This document shows positions 7,758-16,817 of a DNA stretch of 64,000 nt, one piece after another. The translations under genes and the position numbers were made by a program. The stretch comes from Nocardia terrae (lineage in GTDB: Bacteria > Actinomycetota > Actinomycetes > Mycobacteriales > Mycobacteriaceae). How positions within the stretch are numbered: the first letter of the stretch is position 1; each line of letters starts with the position of its first letter. The notes beneath the pieces are model-generated. The model was not told where the DNA came from. It made no database searches and saw only the letters and a list, made by a program, of their open reading frames with translations. Location of the stretch: NCBI RefSeq assembly GCF_009760405.1, contig NZ_WRPP01000014.1, positions 1-64,000 on the forward strand. Reading direction: 5' to 3'.

Positions 7758-7806
7758 CCGCGCATGCGCCACCTTTCGGCTACTGCGCGGAAGCCGATTC
7801 GATGAC

Positions 7807-7843
7807 GAAGGGCCCGATCCTCGACGAGGGGATCGGGCCCTTC
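7807..7843 (+). terminator. hairpin terminator, copy 1
   Basis: A perfect 14-bp stem, GAAGGGCCCGATCC (7807-7820) with its complement (7830-7843), followed by TTG. The same stem recurs at 8113-8149. Confidence 0.75.
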
Positions 7844-8112
7844 TTGCAGCATGTCACCGCGACACGCCAAATAAAACCTAAAAAACTCCTCGAAAAGTAT
7901 TCCGTCCAGTTCGCCTGCTCTGTATCGTGTGGAACGGCAAACGATCAGTGACTTTCGGGTCAATGCGACATCGGGCCGCGAGTCTCCCCCCGGACGCGCG
8001 TACCGAACCCGGGACGGTTCCCCTGCCTATACCCTCCGTCCCGGGTGCGCCGCATTACCCGAAGGCACTGAGCCAACTTTCGGCTATCGCGCGGTAAGTC
8101 GAAGGTACAAAC

Positions 8113-8149
8113 GAAGGGCCCGATCCATGACGAGGGGATCGGGCCCTTC
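8113..8149 (+). terminator. hairpin terminator, copy 2, just before the TetR gene
   Basis: The same 14-bp stem as copy 1 (8113-8126 with 8136-8149). It ends only 16 bases before the TetR start codon, so the TetR gene needs a promoter downstream of or overlapping it; TATTGT at 8152-8157 is a candidate -10. Confidence 0.75.
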
Positions 8150-8165
8150 GGTATTGTCTGGCGCA

Positions 8166-8798
8166 ATGTCACAGGAAACGAACGCGGGAAGAATGTACGC
8201 CGGGCAGCCCGTAGAAGACCGGCAGCGGCAGCGTCGTGCGCGTTTTCTGGAGTCCGGGCTCACGGTGTTCGCGCGCGACGGATATGCCAATAGTTCCGTC
8301 GGGGCCATTTGCAAGGACGCCGGCCTCTCCTCGAGGCAGTTCTACGAGGAGTTCACCGGGCGCGAATCGCTGCTGCTCGAGCTCTACGAGCAGATCGATC
8401 GCGAATCCCGGGAGGCCGTGGCGGCCACCATCGCCGAGCACTCCGACGCCAGCGCCATCGACATCATCGACGCCGCCGTCCGCGCCTATATCGAGTCCAT
8501 TGGGCGCGATCCGCGCAAGGCCAGAGTCGCACTCGTCGAAGTCGTCGGCGCGGGGCCCAAGGTGGAGAAGTTCCGCCTGGAACTGCGCCGTGCCTGGGGC
8601 GCGCTGCTGGCCAGCGCCGCCGAGGATGCCGCCCTGCACGGCGAAATCCCGCCCGGTGACTACGAAATGCGCGTGCTGGCCATCATCGGCGCGGTGAACT
8701 ACGTGGTGGACGCCTGGAGCGGTTCGGAACCGCGCCAGCCGCTCGACGACGTCATCCGCGTGCTGCGCCGCGTCATCATGGGTGCGGTCAGCGCCTGA
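8166..8798 (+). CDS. TetR/AcrR family transcriptional regulator
   Basis: 210 residues. The N-terminal HTH is typical: RRARFLESGLTVFARDGYANSSVGAICKDAGLSSRQFYEEF, with a variable helical ligand domain after it. The longer in-frame start at 7929 would read through the duplicated module and terminator, so ATG 8166 is chosen. There is no ribosome-binding site, and TATTGT lies 8 bases upstream, consistent with a leaderless transcript. The neighbouring alpha/beta hydrolase is a candidate target, but a terminator separates the two and no palindromic operator stands out. Confidence 0.85.
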   Translation: MSQETNAGRMYAGQPVEDRQRQRRARFLESGLTVFARDGYANSSVGAICKDAGLSSRQFYEEFTGRESLLLELYEQIDRESREAVAATIAEHSDASAIDIIDAAVRAYIESIGRDPRKARVALVEVVGAGPKVEKFRLELRRAWGALLASAAEDAALHGEIPPGDYEMRVLAIIGAVNYVVDAWSGSEPRQPLDDVIRVLRRVIMGAVSA

Positions 8799-8834
8799 GG
8801 CTCGAAACACCCCCTCCCCCGTCCAATTCCACTT

Positions 8835-8866
8835 CGCGCCCGTCCGCTGCCTAGCGGACGGGCGCG
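8835..8866 (+). terminator. TetR gene terminator
   Basis: A 14-bp perfect stem, CGCGCCCGTCCGCT with its complement, loop GCCT, followed by ACCTTT. Confidence 0.82.
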
Positions 8867-8890
8867 ACCTTTACGGGTAGCGTGCGGCGG

Positions 8891-9739
8891 ATGGAGACCG
8901 TGCCTATCCAGATGCCCGACGGGACAATGGTGCCGGTGCGGATGATTCCGGCGAAAGGCCCGCATCGGCATCCGATTACGGCCGACACGCCGAGGCCGGT
9001 CGTGGTGATCGTGCCGGGACTGGGGGTTCCGGGCGAGTTCTATTCGCTGTTCGGGAAGCCCTTGGCGGCTCGGGGTTTCGACGTGGCCCTCCTGGAGATC
9101 CGCGGAAACGGCGACAGTAGGCCGAAACCCGGAGCGTCCAGTCAATTCGGCTATCAGGAACTGGTCGCCGTGGACTTCCCCGCCATGTTCGAGGCTGTCC
9201 GCGAACGGTTTCCGGACAGCACCCCGTATCTGCTCGGCCACAGCATGGGCGGGCAGCTCGGCGTCATGTACGCCGCGCGGATCCGCGGGCGGCTCGGTGG
9301 CCTGATCCTGGTGGCGTCCGGAACACCGCACCGGCGCGGCTATTCGGGTCTGGCCGCGCTCGGCAGCGCCGCGCTCTCGCTGACCGCACCGCTCGCGGGT
9401 TTCTGGCCGGGCGACACGATCACCGCGGGCGGCTTCGGACGCCAATCCAAGGTGCTGATCGCCGACTGGGCGCGTTTGGCCCGCACGGGCCGATTCGAGC
9501 CCGCCGGAGCCGATATCGACTACGAGGAGCGCATCGGGCGGCTGAAGCTGCCGGTGCTGTCGATCACGCTGCGCGGCGACGAACTGACGCCGCAGAACTC
9601 GGCGCGGCAGCTGCTGGCGAAGCTGCCCAACGCCGACATCACCACCTGGCACAACCCGGACCCGCTGGGGCACAACGGGTGGATCAGCGATCCCGGCTCC
9701 ACCCTCGACTACGTCGAAAAGTGGCTGCGGGACCGCTGA
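8891..9739 (+). CDS. alpha/beta hydrolase
   Basis: 282 residues from ATG 8891 (GTG 8882 is in frame). VVVIVPGLGVPGEFY carries the oxyanion-loop region. The nucleophile elbow is GHSMGG (Ser about residue 118), the acid is in LRGDELTP, and the His lies in GHNGW near the C-terminus, completing a Ser-Asp-His triad. Many actinobacterial relatives are annotated as lipases or esterases; no specific substrate can be claimed. TAGCGT lies 7 bases before the ATG, suggesting a leaderless start. Confidence 0.82.
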   Translation: METVPIQMPDGTMVPVRMIPAKGPHRHPITADTPRPVVVIVPGLGVPGEFYSLFGKPLAARGFDVALLEIRGNGDSRPKPGASSQFGYQELVAVDFPAMFEAVRERFPDSTPYLLGHSMGGQLGVMYAARIRGRLGGLILVASGTPHRRGYSGLAALGSAALSLTAPLAGFWPGDTITAGGFGRQSKVLIADWARLARTGRFEPAGADIDYEERIGRLKLPVLSITLRGDELTPQNSARQLLAKLPNADITTWHNPDPLGHNGWISDPGSTLDYVEKWLRDR

Positions 9740-9745
9740 TTCGCC

Positions 9746-11611
9746 TCAGATCGCCCGGGAACGGGGCGCGGTCATCTTGTCCGGGCTCAGCAGCTCGTCG
9801 AGCTCGTCCTTGGTCATGGCGCTGTCCTGGAGCACCAGGTCGTAGACGCTTTCACCGGTCTTCAACGCCTTCTTGGCGATGGCCGCGGACTGCTCGTAGC
9901 CGAGTTTGGGCACCAGGGCGGTGACCAGGCCGATGCTGTGGTTCACCAGATCCCGGCAGTGCTCGCGGTTGGCGGTGATGCCGGTGATGCAGCGGCTGGT
10001 GAGGGTGATGGCCGCGTTGCGCAGCATCATGGTGCCCATCATGAGGTCGTAGGCCATGATCGGCTCGGCCATGTTCAGCTCGAGCTGGCTGGCCTCGGCG
10101 GCCATGGTGACGGTCATGTCGTAGCCGATGAGCTGGAAACAGACCTGCGACACCACTTCCGGGATGACCGGGTTGACCTTGCCGGGCATGATCGACGAAC
10201 CCGGTTGCATGGCGGGCAGATTGATCTCGCCGAGGCCCGCCCGCGGTCCGGAGGACAGCAGCCGCAGGTCGTTGCAGATCTTGGACAGCTGCACCGCGGC
10301 CCGCTTGAGCGTCGCGGAGATGGCGACGAAATCGCCGGAGTCCTGGGTGGCCTCGACCAGGTTCTCGGCCTGGCAGATGGGCAGTCCGGTGATCTCGGCC
10401 AGCTTCTTGGAGACCAGTTCGGCGTAACCGGGCGGTGAGGTGATGCCGGTGCCGATGGCGGTCGCGCCCATGTTCATGGCGAGCAGGTCCTGGGAGATGC
10501 GCTTCAGGTGCGCGATGGCCTCGCCGATCATGACCGCGTACGCGGCGAACTCCTGGCCCAGGGTCATGGGGACGGCGTCCTGCAGCTGGGTGCGGCCCAT
10601 CTTGATGACGTCGCCGAACTCGACGGCCTTGGCCTTCAACGCATTCTGCAGTTCGGCCAGGGCGGCGATCGCGTCCTGCAGGGACAGGTAGACGCCGAGC
10701 TTCACCGAGGTGGGGTAGACGTCATTGGTGGACTGCGAGCAGTTCACGTCGTCGTTGGGGTGCAGGTACTGGTACTCGCCCTTCTGATGCCCCAGGAGTT
10801 CGAGGCCGCGGTTGGCGATGACCTCGTTGGCGTTCATATTGGTCGAGGTGCCCGCGCCGCCCTGGACCATGTCGACCACGAAGTCCTCGCGGAGCTTGCC
10901 CTCCATGATCTCGTCGCAGGCGCCGATGATGGCGTCGGCCTTGGCCTGGGTGATCGAACCGAGCTCCGCGTTCGCGAGGGCCGCGGCCTTTTTCACGTAG
11001 GCCAGCGCGTGCACCAGGTGCCCGAACTTGCGCAGCTTGATGCCCGAGATCTGGAAGTTCTCGAGCGCGCGCAGCGTCTGGACGCCGTAGTACGCCTCGG
11101 CGGGTATCTCGCGGGCGCCGAGCGAATCGTGCTCGGTGCGGATGCCGCCCAGTTGTTGCTGCGCGGTGATCGCGGCCGACAGCTGCTCGGAGACGCTGCG
11201 CATGCGATGCGCGATGAGCTGTGCGACGCGAGAGACCATGCGGTAGTAGCGATCCGGGTGCAGAACCGCCATCTCCTGCAGGGTCTTGCGGGGGACGGTG
11301 AGCACGACCGCGCCCTTGGGCGTGTGGCCGGTGGCGGTGTGCGGGGTGTCGTCGATCAACGCGATCTCCGAGACCAGGCTGCCGGGACCGAGGCGGGCCA
11401 GTTCGGTCTCGTGGCCGGTGAGCCCGGAACTGATCTTGACCTCGCCCTCCACGACGATGCCCGCCCATTCGCGGGGCGTGGATTCGTGGAAAAGGATGGC
11501 GCCGGCGGGGAACTCGCGTCGCTCGGCGGTGGCGGTGAAGGCCCGGACATCGTCCGGATCAAGCCCGGTAGCGGAAGCGGTGATCTTGATCAGGTCGTCC
11601 AGCTGGCCCAC
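9746..11611 (-). CDS. aspA: aspartate ammonia-lyase with an N-terminal cyclic-nucleotide-binding domain
   Basis: 621 residues. Residues 10-140 form a cyclic-nucleotide-binding (CRP-type) beta barrel: FPAGAILFHESTPREWAGIVVEGEVKI, then GPGSLVSEIALIDDTPHTAT. The phosphate-cassette Arg is replaced by His, so cAMP binding is doubtful. Residues ~155-615 are a complete aspartase: GAREIPAEAYYGVQTLRA, GGAGTSTNMNANEVI, and the fumarase/aspartase signature GSSIMPGKVNP at about 471-481. Aspartase converts L-aspartate to fumarate and ammonia. The usual length is about 470-480, so the first 150 residues are an extra domain. It is divergent from a Dcu C4-dicarboxylate transporter that could import aspartate or exchange it for the product. 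Confidence 0.92.
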   Translation of the reverse strand: MGQLDDLIKITASATGLDPDDVRAFTATAERREFPAGAILFHESTPREWAGIVVEGEVKISSGLTGHETELARLGPGSLVSEIALIDDTPHTATGHTPKGAVVLTVPRKTLQEMAVLHPDRYYRMVSRVAQLIAHRMRSVSEQLSAAITAQQQLGGIRTEHDSLGAREIPAEAYYGVQTLRALENFQISGIKLRKFGHLVHALAYVKKAAALANAELGSITQAKADAIIGACDEIMEGKLREDFVVDMVQGGAGTSTNMNANEVIANRGLELLGHQKGEYQYLHPNDDVNCSQSTNDVYPTSVKLGVYLSLQDAIAALAELQNALKAKAVEFGDVIKMGRTQLQDAVPMTLGQEFAAYAVMIGEAIAHLKRISQDLLAMNMGATAIGTGITSPPGYAELVSKKLAEITGLPICQAENLVEATQDSGDFVAISATLKRAAVQLSKICNDLRLLSSGPRAGLGEINLPAMQPGSSIMPGKVNPVIPEVVSQVCFQLIGYDMTVTMAAEASQLELNMAEPIMAYDLMMGTMMLRNAAITLTSRCITGITANREHCRDLVNHSIGLVTALVPKLGYEQSAAIAKKALKTGESVYDLVLQDSAMTKDELDELLSPDKMTAPRSRAI

Positions 11612-11753
11612 GTCGACTCCTCGTCAGAAAGGGAAACCCAACACTGGCAAACAAACCGCTATCTTTCCGAATGGTCCGGATATCTTTCAAGAGCGACGCG
11701 GTAACAGCATGCCCGGTGCCACCCCAACCTACTAGCCGATTGGCGGGTCGACG

Positions 11754-13082
11754 ATGGTCAAGATGCTGCTCGAGCTCGCGGTCATGCTCGCCATCATCAT
11801 GATCGGATCCCGAGTCGGCGGCATCGGGCTCGGCGTCTGGGGCGGCATCGGCGTCTTTGCGCTGGCGACCATCTTCGGGGTCGAGCCGACCGTGCCGCCG
11901 GTGGACGTCCTGCTGATCATTCTCTCGGTGGTGGTGGCCGCGGCGACCATGGAAGCGGCGGGCGGCGTCGACTACATGGTCCGAATCGCCGAACGGATAA
12001 TTCGCAGCAACCCCAAGCGGATCACCTTCGTCGCGCCCTTGGTGACCTACGCCTTCACCGTCGGCGCGGGCACCGGGCACCTGCTCTACCCGCTGCTCCC
12101 GGTCATCCACGAGGTGGCGCGCGAAGGCGGAATCCGGCCCGAGCGGCCGATCTCCATCGCCACCATCGCCAATCAGATCGCCATCGTGGCCAGCCCGGTC
12201 TCGGCCTCCACGGCCGCCTCGGTGGTCATCTTCGGGCCGGACGGCTGGTCCATCGTCAAGATCCTGGCGATCACCGTGCCGTCCACGCTCATCGGTTCCA
12301 TGGTCGGCGCGCTGTCGGTGATCAAGCTCGGCAAGGACCTCGACGACGACCCCGAGTATCAGCGCCGGCTCGCGGCGGGGGAGATCCCGCCCATCGACCC
12401 GACCCACGCCGACCGGCCACCGCTGCCGCCGCGCGCCTCCTGGTCGGCGGGCATCTTCCTGCTCGGCGTGATCGCCATTGTCATCTCGGGCGCGTTCCCG
12501 AGCCTGCGACCGGATGTGCACGGCGCCGACGGCAAGGTCGACGCGCTGGCCATGCCCTATGCCATCGAGGTGCTCATGCTGGCCACGGCGGCGGTGATCA
12601 TGGTGCTGTGCAAGGTGAACGCGGCGAGCGTGCCCGGCATGCCGGTCGCCAAGGCGGGTCTGGTCGCGCTGGTCGGCGTGTTCGGATTGGCTTGGCTCGG
12701 TGACTCTTTCGTCGAGGCCAACAAGACGCTGATCGTCGACAAACTCGGCGATGTCGCCAAGGACTACCCGTGGACCTTCGCGATCATCGTGACCGTGGTC
12801 GCGGCGCTGATCCTGAGTCAGGCCGCGACCACCAAGACGATGATGCCGCTGGGCATGGCCCTGGGCATTCCGTCGGCACAGCTGGTGGCGATGCTGCCGG
12901 CGGTGGCCGCGCTGTTCATCCTGCCCGTCTATCCGACCAGCATCGCCGCGGTGAACTTCGACCTGAGCGGGACGACCCACTTCGGCAAGTACGTGCTCAA
13001 CCACTCGTTCATGCGTCCCGGTCTGGTCACCCTGGTCGCCTCCATCGCCATCGGCTACGGGCTGGCGGCGATCATCGGCTGA
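11754..13082 (+). CDS. anaerobic C4-dicarboxylate transporter (Dcu family)
   Basis: 442 residues with at least ten hydrophobic segments. Family hallmarks are the N-terminal LAIIMIGSRVGGIGLGVWGGIGV segment, GAGTGHLLYPLLPVI, and RPISIATIANQIAIVASPVSASTA. Dcu carriers exchange aspartate, fumarate, malate and succinate across the membrane. The adjacent divergent aspartase would turn imported aspartate into fumarate plus ammonia. The start has a weak GGCGGG ribosome-binding site, and the 142-base region shared with aspA shows no CRP-type palindrome. Whether this is DcuA- or DcuB-like cannot be decided. Confidence 0.88.
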   Translation: MVKMLLELAVMLAIIMIGSRVGGIGLGVWGGIGVFALATIFGVEPTVPPVDVLLIILSVVVAAATMEAAGGVDYMVRIAERIIRSNPKRITFVAPLVTYAFTVGAGTGHLLYPLLPVIHEVAREGGIRPERPISIATIANQIAIVASPVSASTAASVVIFGPDGWSIVKILAITVPSTLIGSMVGALSVIKLGKDLDDDPEYQRRLAAGEIPPIDPTHADRPPLPPRASWSAGIFLLGVIAIVISGAFPSLRPDVHGADGKVDALAMPYAIEVLMLATAAVIMVLCKVNAASVPGMPVAKAGLVALVGVFGLAWLGDSFVEANKTLIVDKLGDVAKDYPWTFAIIVTVVAALILSQAATTKTMMPLGMALGIPSAQLVAMLPAVAALFILPVYPTSIAAVNFDLSGTTHFGKYVLNHSFMRPGLVTLVASIAIGYGLAAIIG

Positions 13083-13085
13083 GCC

Positions 13086-15137
13086 TCACCCACCCATGAG
13101 CTGGTGGGCGAAGAACTCGTAGATGAGCGCGGCCTGGAAGGCGGACTGCTTGTTGTCGGCCGCGCCGCCGTGGCCACCCTCGATGTTCTCGTAGTACCAG
13201 ACGTCGTGGCCCTCGGATTCCAAGAGCGCGGCCATCTTCCGGGCATGCCCGGGGTGCACGCGATCGTCGCGGGTGGAGGTGGTGAGCAGGATCGGCGGGT
13301 ACCGCCGGTCCGCGCTGGTGTTCTGGTAGGGCGAGTACTTCGAGATGAACTCCCACTCCTCGGGCTTGTCCGGGTCGCCGTACTCGGCGATCCAGGACGC
13401 GCCCGCCAGCAGCAGGTGATAGCGCTTCATGTCCAGCAGCGGCACCTGGCACACGATGGCCCCGAACAGCTCCGGGTAGCGGGTGAGCATGACGCCCATG
13501 AGCAGGCCGCCATTGCTGCCGCCGACCGCACCCAGCTGCGCGGGCGTGGTGATGCCGCGCGCGACCAGGTCCCGCGCCACCGCCGCGAAATCCTCATAGG
13601 CCTTGTGGCGGTTGGCCTTCAGCACCGAGGTGTGCCATTCCGGGCCGTACTCGCCGCCGCCGCGGATATTGGTCATGACGTAGGTGCCGCCGCGCTCGAT
13701 CCAGCCCATGCCGACCGCGCCGAAATAGCCCGGGGTGCGCGAGACTTCGAAGCCGCCGTACCCGGACATGACGGTCGGGCCGGGCGTGCCCTTGCGATCG
13801 CGGTGGCGGATCACGAAATACGGGATCTCGGTGCCGTCGTCGGAGCGTGCGAAGAACTGCTCGGTCTCCACGCCGTCGGCGTCGAAGAACTCCGGCTCCT
13901 TCTTGAGCACCTCGATGGGACCGCCGACCGAACCCGCCATCAGCGTGGTGGGGCGGGTGAAACCACTGGTGGACAGCATGAATTCGTCGCCGCCCTCGAG
14001 CCGGTCGAGGTTCATGACGCTGGTGGTGGCCATGCGCGGGGAATCGGCCAGCGGCTCGCGGGTCCAGCCGTCGGGGCCGGGGGTGAGCACGTGCAGCTTG
14101 GTCTGCACGTCCTCGAGGGTGATCAGCAGCAGGTGGTTCTCGGTCCAGCCGTAGCCGTGCAGCGCGGTGTGCGCGTCGGGGGTGAACAGGGCCTCGAAAT
14201 CGCGTGCGCCGGAGAGGAATTCCTCGAAGTTCGTGGCCAGCAGCGAACCCGCCGGATAGGTGGTGCCGTTCACCTCCCAGGGGGACTTCAGGCGCACCAG
14301 CAGCAGCTCCTTGTACCAGGATTCGGAGGCGTCGCTGGGCACGTCGATGAAGCGCAGCGTGCCGTCGGATTCGAGGAGGTAGACCTCCTCGTTGAAGAAG
14401 TCGGTGGCGCGTCCGAGGAAATGCCGCTCGTAGCCCGGGGTGCGGTCGTAGCCCGCGGAGACGGCCACATCGGTGACCTCGCCCTCATAGACGAATTCCG
14501 CTGCCTCCAGCGGGGTTCCGCGATGCCAGCGCTTCACCACCCGCGGATAGCCGGAGTCGGTGAGCGAGCCCTCACCGAAATCGGTTCCGACGTAAAGGGT
14601 GTCGTCATCGATCCAGGCGAAGTCGGACTTGGCCTCGGGCAAATAGAAGCCGCCGTCCTCCGGGGCGATGAAAGTCTTTGCCTCGATATCGAATTCGCGA
14701 ACCACCTTGGCGTCCGCGCCGCCGCGCGAAAGGCTGATCAGCGCCCGGCGCTGCTCGGGTCGCAGCACCGCCGCGCTGCCCCACACCCAGTTCTCGCCCT
14801 CGGCCGCGGCCAGTGCGTCGAGATCGATGAGGATCTCCCACTCCGGATCGTCCTTGGCGTACTCGGGAAAAGTGGTGCGCCGCCACAGGCCCTTCGGGTG
14901 GTCGCGGTCGCGCCAATAGTTGTAGAGCCAGGACCCGCGTCGTCCCGGGTAGGCGATGCGGGTGTCGGTGTCGAGCATGGCGAGCACGCGGGCCTCGAGC
15001 TCGCGGAAGCGCTCCGAGGCGGCGAATTTCTCCTTCGCCACCGCATTGCGCTCTTCCGCCCATGCCAGGGCCCGCTCGCTCTCGACCTCTTCGAGCCACA
15101 GGTACTGATCCGTCACGCCCTCTCCAACACCGCTCAT
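13086..15137 (-). CDS. prolyl oligopeptidase family serine peptidase (S9A)
   Basis: 683 residues from ATG 15137, with a GAGGG ribosome-binding site; the longer frame to 15290 lacks support. An N-terminal beta-propeller (YLWLEEVESERALAWAEERN at the start, DYW-type repeats) is followed by a C-terminal alpha/beta-hydrolase with nucleophile GGSNGG (Ser about 541), Asp in STRDDRVHPGH (about 624) and His in EGGHGG (about 656). There is no signal peptide, so it is cytosolic. It would cleave short proline-containing peptides. It converges on the Dcu gene, with 3 bases between the stops. Confidence 0.9.
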   Translation of the reverse strand: MSGVGEGVTDQYLWLEEVESERALAWAEERNAVAKEKFAASERFRELEARVLAMLDTDTRIAYPGRRGSWLYNYWRDRDHPKGLWRRTTFPEYAKDDPEWEILIDLDALAAAEGENWVWGSAAVLRPEQRRALISLSRGGADAKVVREFDIEAKTFIAPEDGGFYLPEAKSDFAWIDDDTLYVGTDFGEGSLTDSGYPRVVKRWHRGTPLEAAEFVYEGEVTDVAVSAGYDRTPGYERHFLGRATDFFNEEVYLLESDGTLRFIDVPSDASESWYKELLLVRLKSPWEVNGTTYPAGSLLATNFEEFLSGARDFEALFTPDAHTALHGYGWTENHLLLITLEDVQTKLHVLTPGPDGWTREPLADSPRMATTSVMNLDRLEGGDEFMLSTSGFTRPTTLMAGSVGGPIEVLKKEPEFFDADGVETEQFFARSDDGTEIPYFVIRHRDRKGTPGPTVMSGYGGFEVSRTPGYFGAVGMGWIERGGTYVMTNIRGGGEYGPEWHTSVLKANRHKAYEDFAAVARDLVARGITTPAQLGAVGGSNGGLLMGVMLTRYPELFGAIVCQVPLLDMKRYHLLLAGASWIAEYGDPDKPEEWEFISKYSPYQNTSADRRYPPILLTTSTRDDRVHPGHARKMAALLESEGHDVWYYENIEGGHGGAADNKQSAFQAALIYEFFAHQLMGG

Positions 15138-15279
15138 GCCCTCATTGTTGCCGAGCCGCGCGTTCGCCGGTCGCGAACGTGTCGCCGTGGCACCCCCCGC
15201 GGTGCGGGTAATCGGGCAGAGCGCCGCCCGGTCAGTAGGATTGCGATCTCGATAGCGGTCCGATCCAGGAGGTCTCGGC

Positions 15280-16281
15280 GTGTCGCACAATCCCCGGCTG
15301 TGGGAACAGCATTGCTGTCTGCCGTTGCTGCCGACCGCGGACCTCGCCGAGCTGACTCGCTACCCGACCGGTTCGTATCTATCGGTGAATATCGGATATT
15401 CGCCGCATTCCACTCGGGACTCGCTGGAGTTGGTGACCCAGTTCCGGCGAGATGCCCTGACGGACGGGCGTTTCCGGCTGGTGCACAGCATCGAGGACGC
15501 CTGGCCCGAGACGCCGACCGAGGAGACCGACGCCACGCTGGCGCTGGCGTTCGATCTGGAGGACTCCGGACCGCTGGAGGGCGACCTCGACAATGTCGAG
15601 CTGTTCTACGAATTGGGGCTGCGCTCGCTGGGGCCGAGCTACAACTACCGGAACGCGGCCGGATGCGGCTGCCTCGACGCCGAGGACACCGGGCTCACCG
15701 GCTACGGTCGCGAGCTCATCCGCAAACTCAACGAGGTCGGCGTTTTCGCCGACGGCTCGCACTGCTCGCGGCGCACCGGCCTCGACATCTCCGAGACGAC
15801 CAGCGTGCCGATGATCTACAGCCACTCGAATTTCGCGGCGGTGTGGGCGCATCCGCGCAATATCGGCGACGATCAGGCCAAGGCGTGCGCCGCCACCGGG
15901 GGCGTCATCGGCATCAACGGAGTCGGAATCTTCCTGGGCCACAATGAGGTTCAGGCGCGGGCCGAGCGCATCGAGGCCATGGCCGACCACATCGTCTACG
16001 GTGCGGAACTGGTCGGTATCGAGCACATCGGGGTGAGCTCGGACTTCTCCTTCGACGCGGACGAGTTCAACCAGGCGATCGCCGCCGACCCGTCCAATTT
16101 CTCCGCGGACTACACCCGCTACGGCCCGCTGCAATGGGTGCCGCCCGAGGACCTGCTCGGCGTCTCGAATGTGCCTGGGCTGAACCAGGTGCTGGCCGCG
16201 CGCGGCCTGTCCGAGGCCGATCGGGCCGCCGTGTTCGGCGGCAACTTCGCGCGCGTCGCCCGGCAGGTGTGGCGGGACTAG
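15280..16281 (+). CDS. membrane dipeptidase-like protein (peptidase M19 family)
   Basis: 333 residues, GTG start with an AGGAGG ribosome-binding site. It aligns with M19 renal-dipeptidase-type enzymes: LEDSGPLEGDLDNVELFYELGLRSLG (bridging Glu region), VFADGSHCS and MIYSHSNF (metal His residues), and HIGVSSDF (late Asp). The first metal motif, DGHND in the family, is here EQHCCLP, so the Asp ligand is a Cys, and the substrate His in LTHN is Tyr. There is no signal peptide. The fold is clear; altered metal or substrate use is inferred. Confidence 0.78.
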   Translation: MSHNPRLWEQHCCLPLLPTADLAELTRYPTGSYLSVNIGYSPHSTRDSLELVTQFRRDALTDGRFRLVHSIEDAWPETPTEETDATLALAFDLEDSGPLEGDLDNVELFYELGLRSLGPSYNYRNAAGCGCLDAEDTGLTGYGRELIRKLNEVGVFADGSHCSRRTGLDISETTSVPMIYSHSNFAAVWAHPRNIGDDQAKACAATGGVIGINGVGIFLGHNEVQARAERIEAMADHIVYGAELVGIEHIGVSSDFSFDADEFNQAIAADPSNFSADYTRYGPLQWVPPEDLLGVSNVPGLNQVLAARGLSEADRAAVFGGNFARVARQVWRD

Positions 16282-16334
16282 ACTCGCCACGAGGTTTGCT
16301 CGATCAGTGCTCGCCGACCGAGAGGGATGCAGCG

Positions 16335-16640
16335 ATGACAGAGCTCGACCCGACCGTCCAGCAGTTCGTCGACGCGGTGAACGCGGGCGACGCGAACGCC
16401 TTCTTCGCCACCCTGACCCCCGACGCGTCCATGACCGACGACGGCCAGGAGCGGAATCTCGCCCAGTGGACCGATTCGGAGATCTTCTCCACCAACGGGC
16501 GCATGAAGATCGAATCCGTCTCCGGCCCGACGGAATTCGTGGCCGACTATTCGAACGACCGGTGGGGCGCCATGCGCACGGCGTGGCGGTTTACCGTGCG
16601 TGACGGACTGATCAGTCGCTTCCAGACCGGGCAGGCTTGA
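16335..16640 (+). CDS. nuclear transport factor 2 / SnoaL-like protein
   Basis: 101 residues. An N-terminal helix (DPTVQQFVDAVNAGDANAFFATLTPDASM) followed by a curved sheet ending in TAWRFTVRDGLISRF is typical of the NTF2/SnoaL fold. Many members are small-molecule isomerases or stress proteins; there is no clear catalytic dyad, so no activity is proposed. The start has GAGAGGG upstream. It lies 53 bases after the M19 gene and may be co-transcribed with it. Confidence 0.75.
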   Translation: MTELDPTVQQFVDAVNAGDANAFFATLTPDASMTDDGQERNLAQWTDSEIFSTNGRMKIESVSGPTEFVADYSNDRWGAMRTAWRFTVRDGLISRFQTGQA

Positions 16641-16817
16641 AAAGCGGTGACCGATTCAGGCGTGACGTGACGACTGATTTGGTGAGGATCCGGGTAACTC
16701 CTGGGGTACCCCCAAAATGGGTTCCGGCACCCAGCCGCCGGCACGCAATGCCAATAGGCGACGGCTCTTAGCCGGGCGCTGAGGCGCGGGGAGGCGGGGG
16801 AGTCTAGTCTCGAAGCC

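Larger units (their letters stand above)
7600..8152 (+). repeat. degenerate tandem duplication of a ~240-bp intergenic module
   Basis: Two units in the same orientation (about 7600-7845 and 7911-8152) share a TATCGT promoter-like box, then GGCAAACG-CAGTGAC, then CTTTCGGCTA-GCGCGG, and end in the same hairpin terminator. The middle is unrelated: copy 1 encodes a 27-aa ORF, copy 2 has no equivalent. The bases between genes from 7549 to 8165 hold nothing else that I can identify. Confidence 0.6.

Noticed and set aside
13104..15947. 947-codon open frame on the plus strand
   Set aside because: Antisense shadow of the prolyl oligopeptidase, whose catalytic triad and propeller are unmistakable on the other strand.
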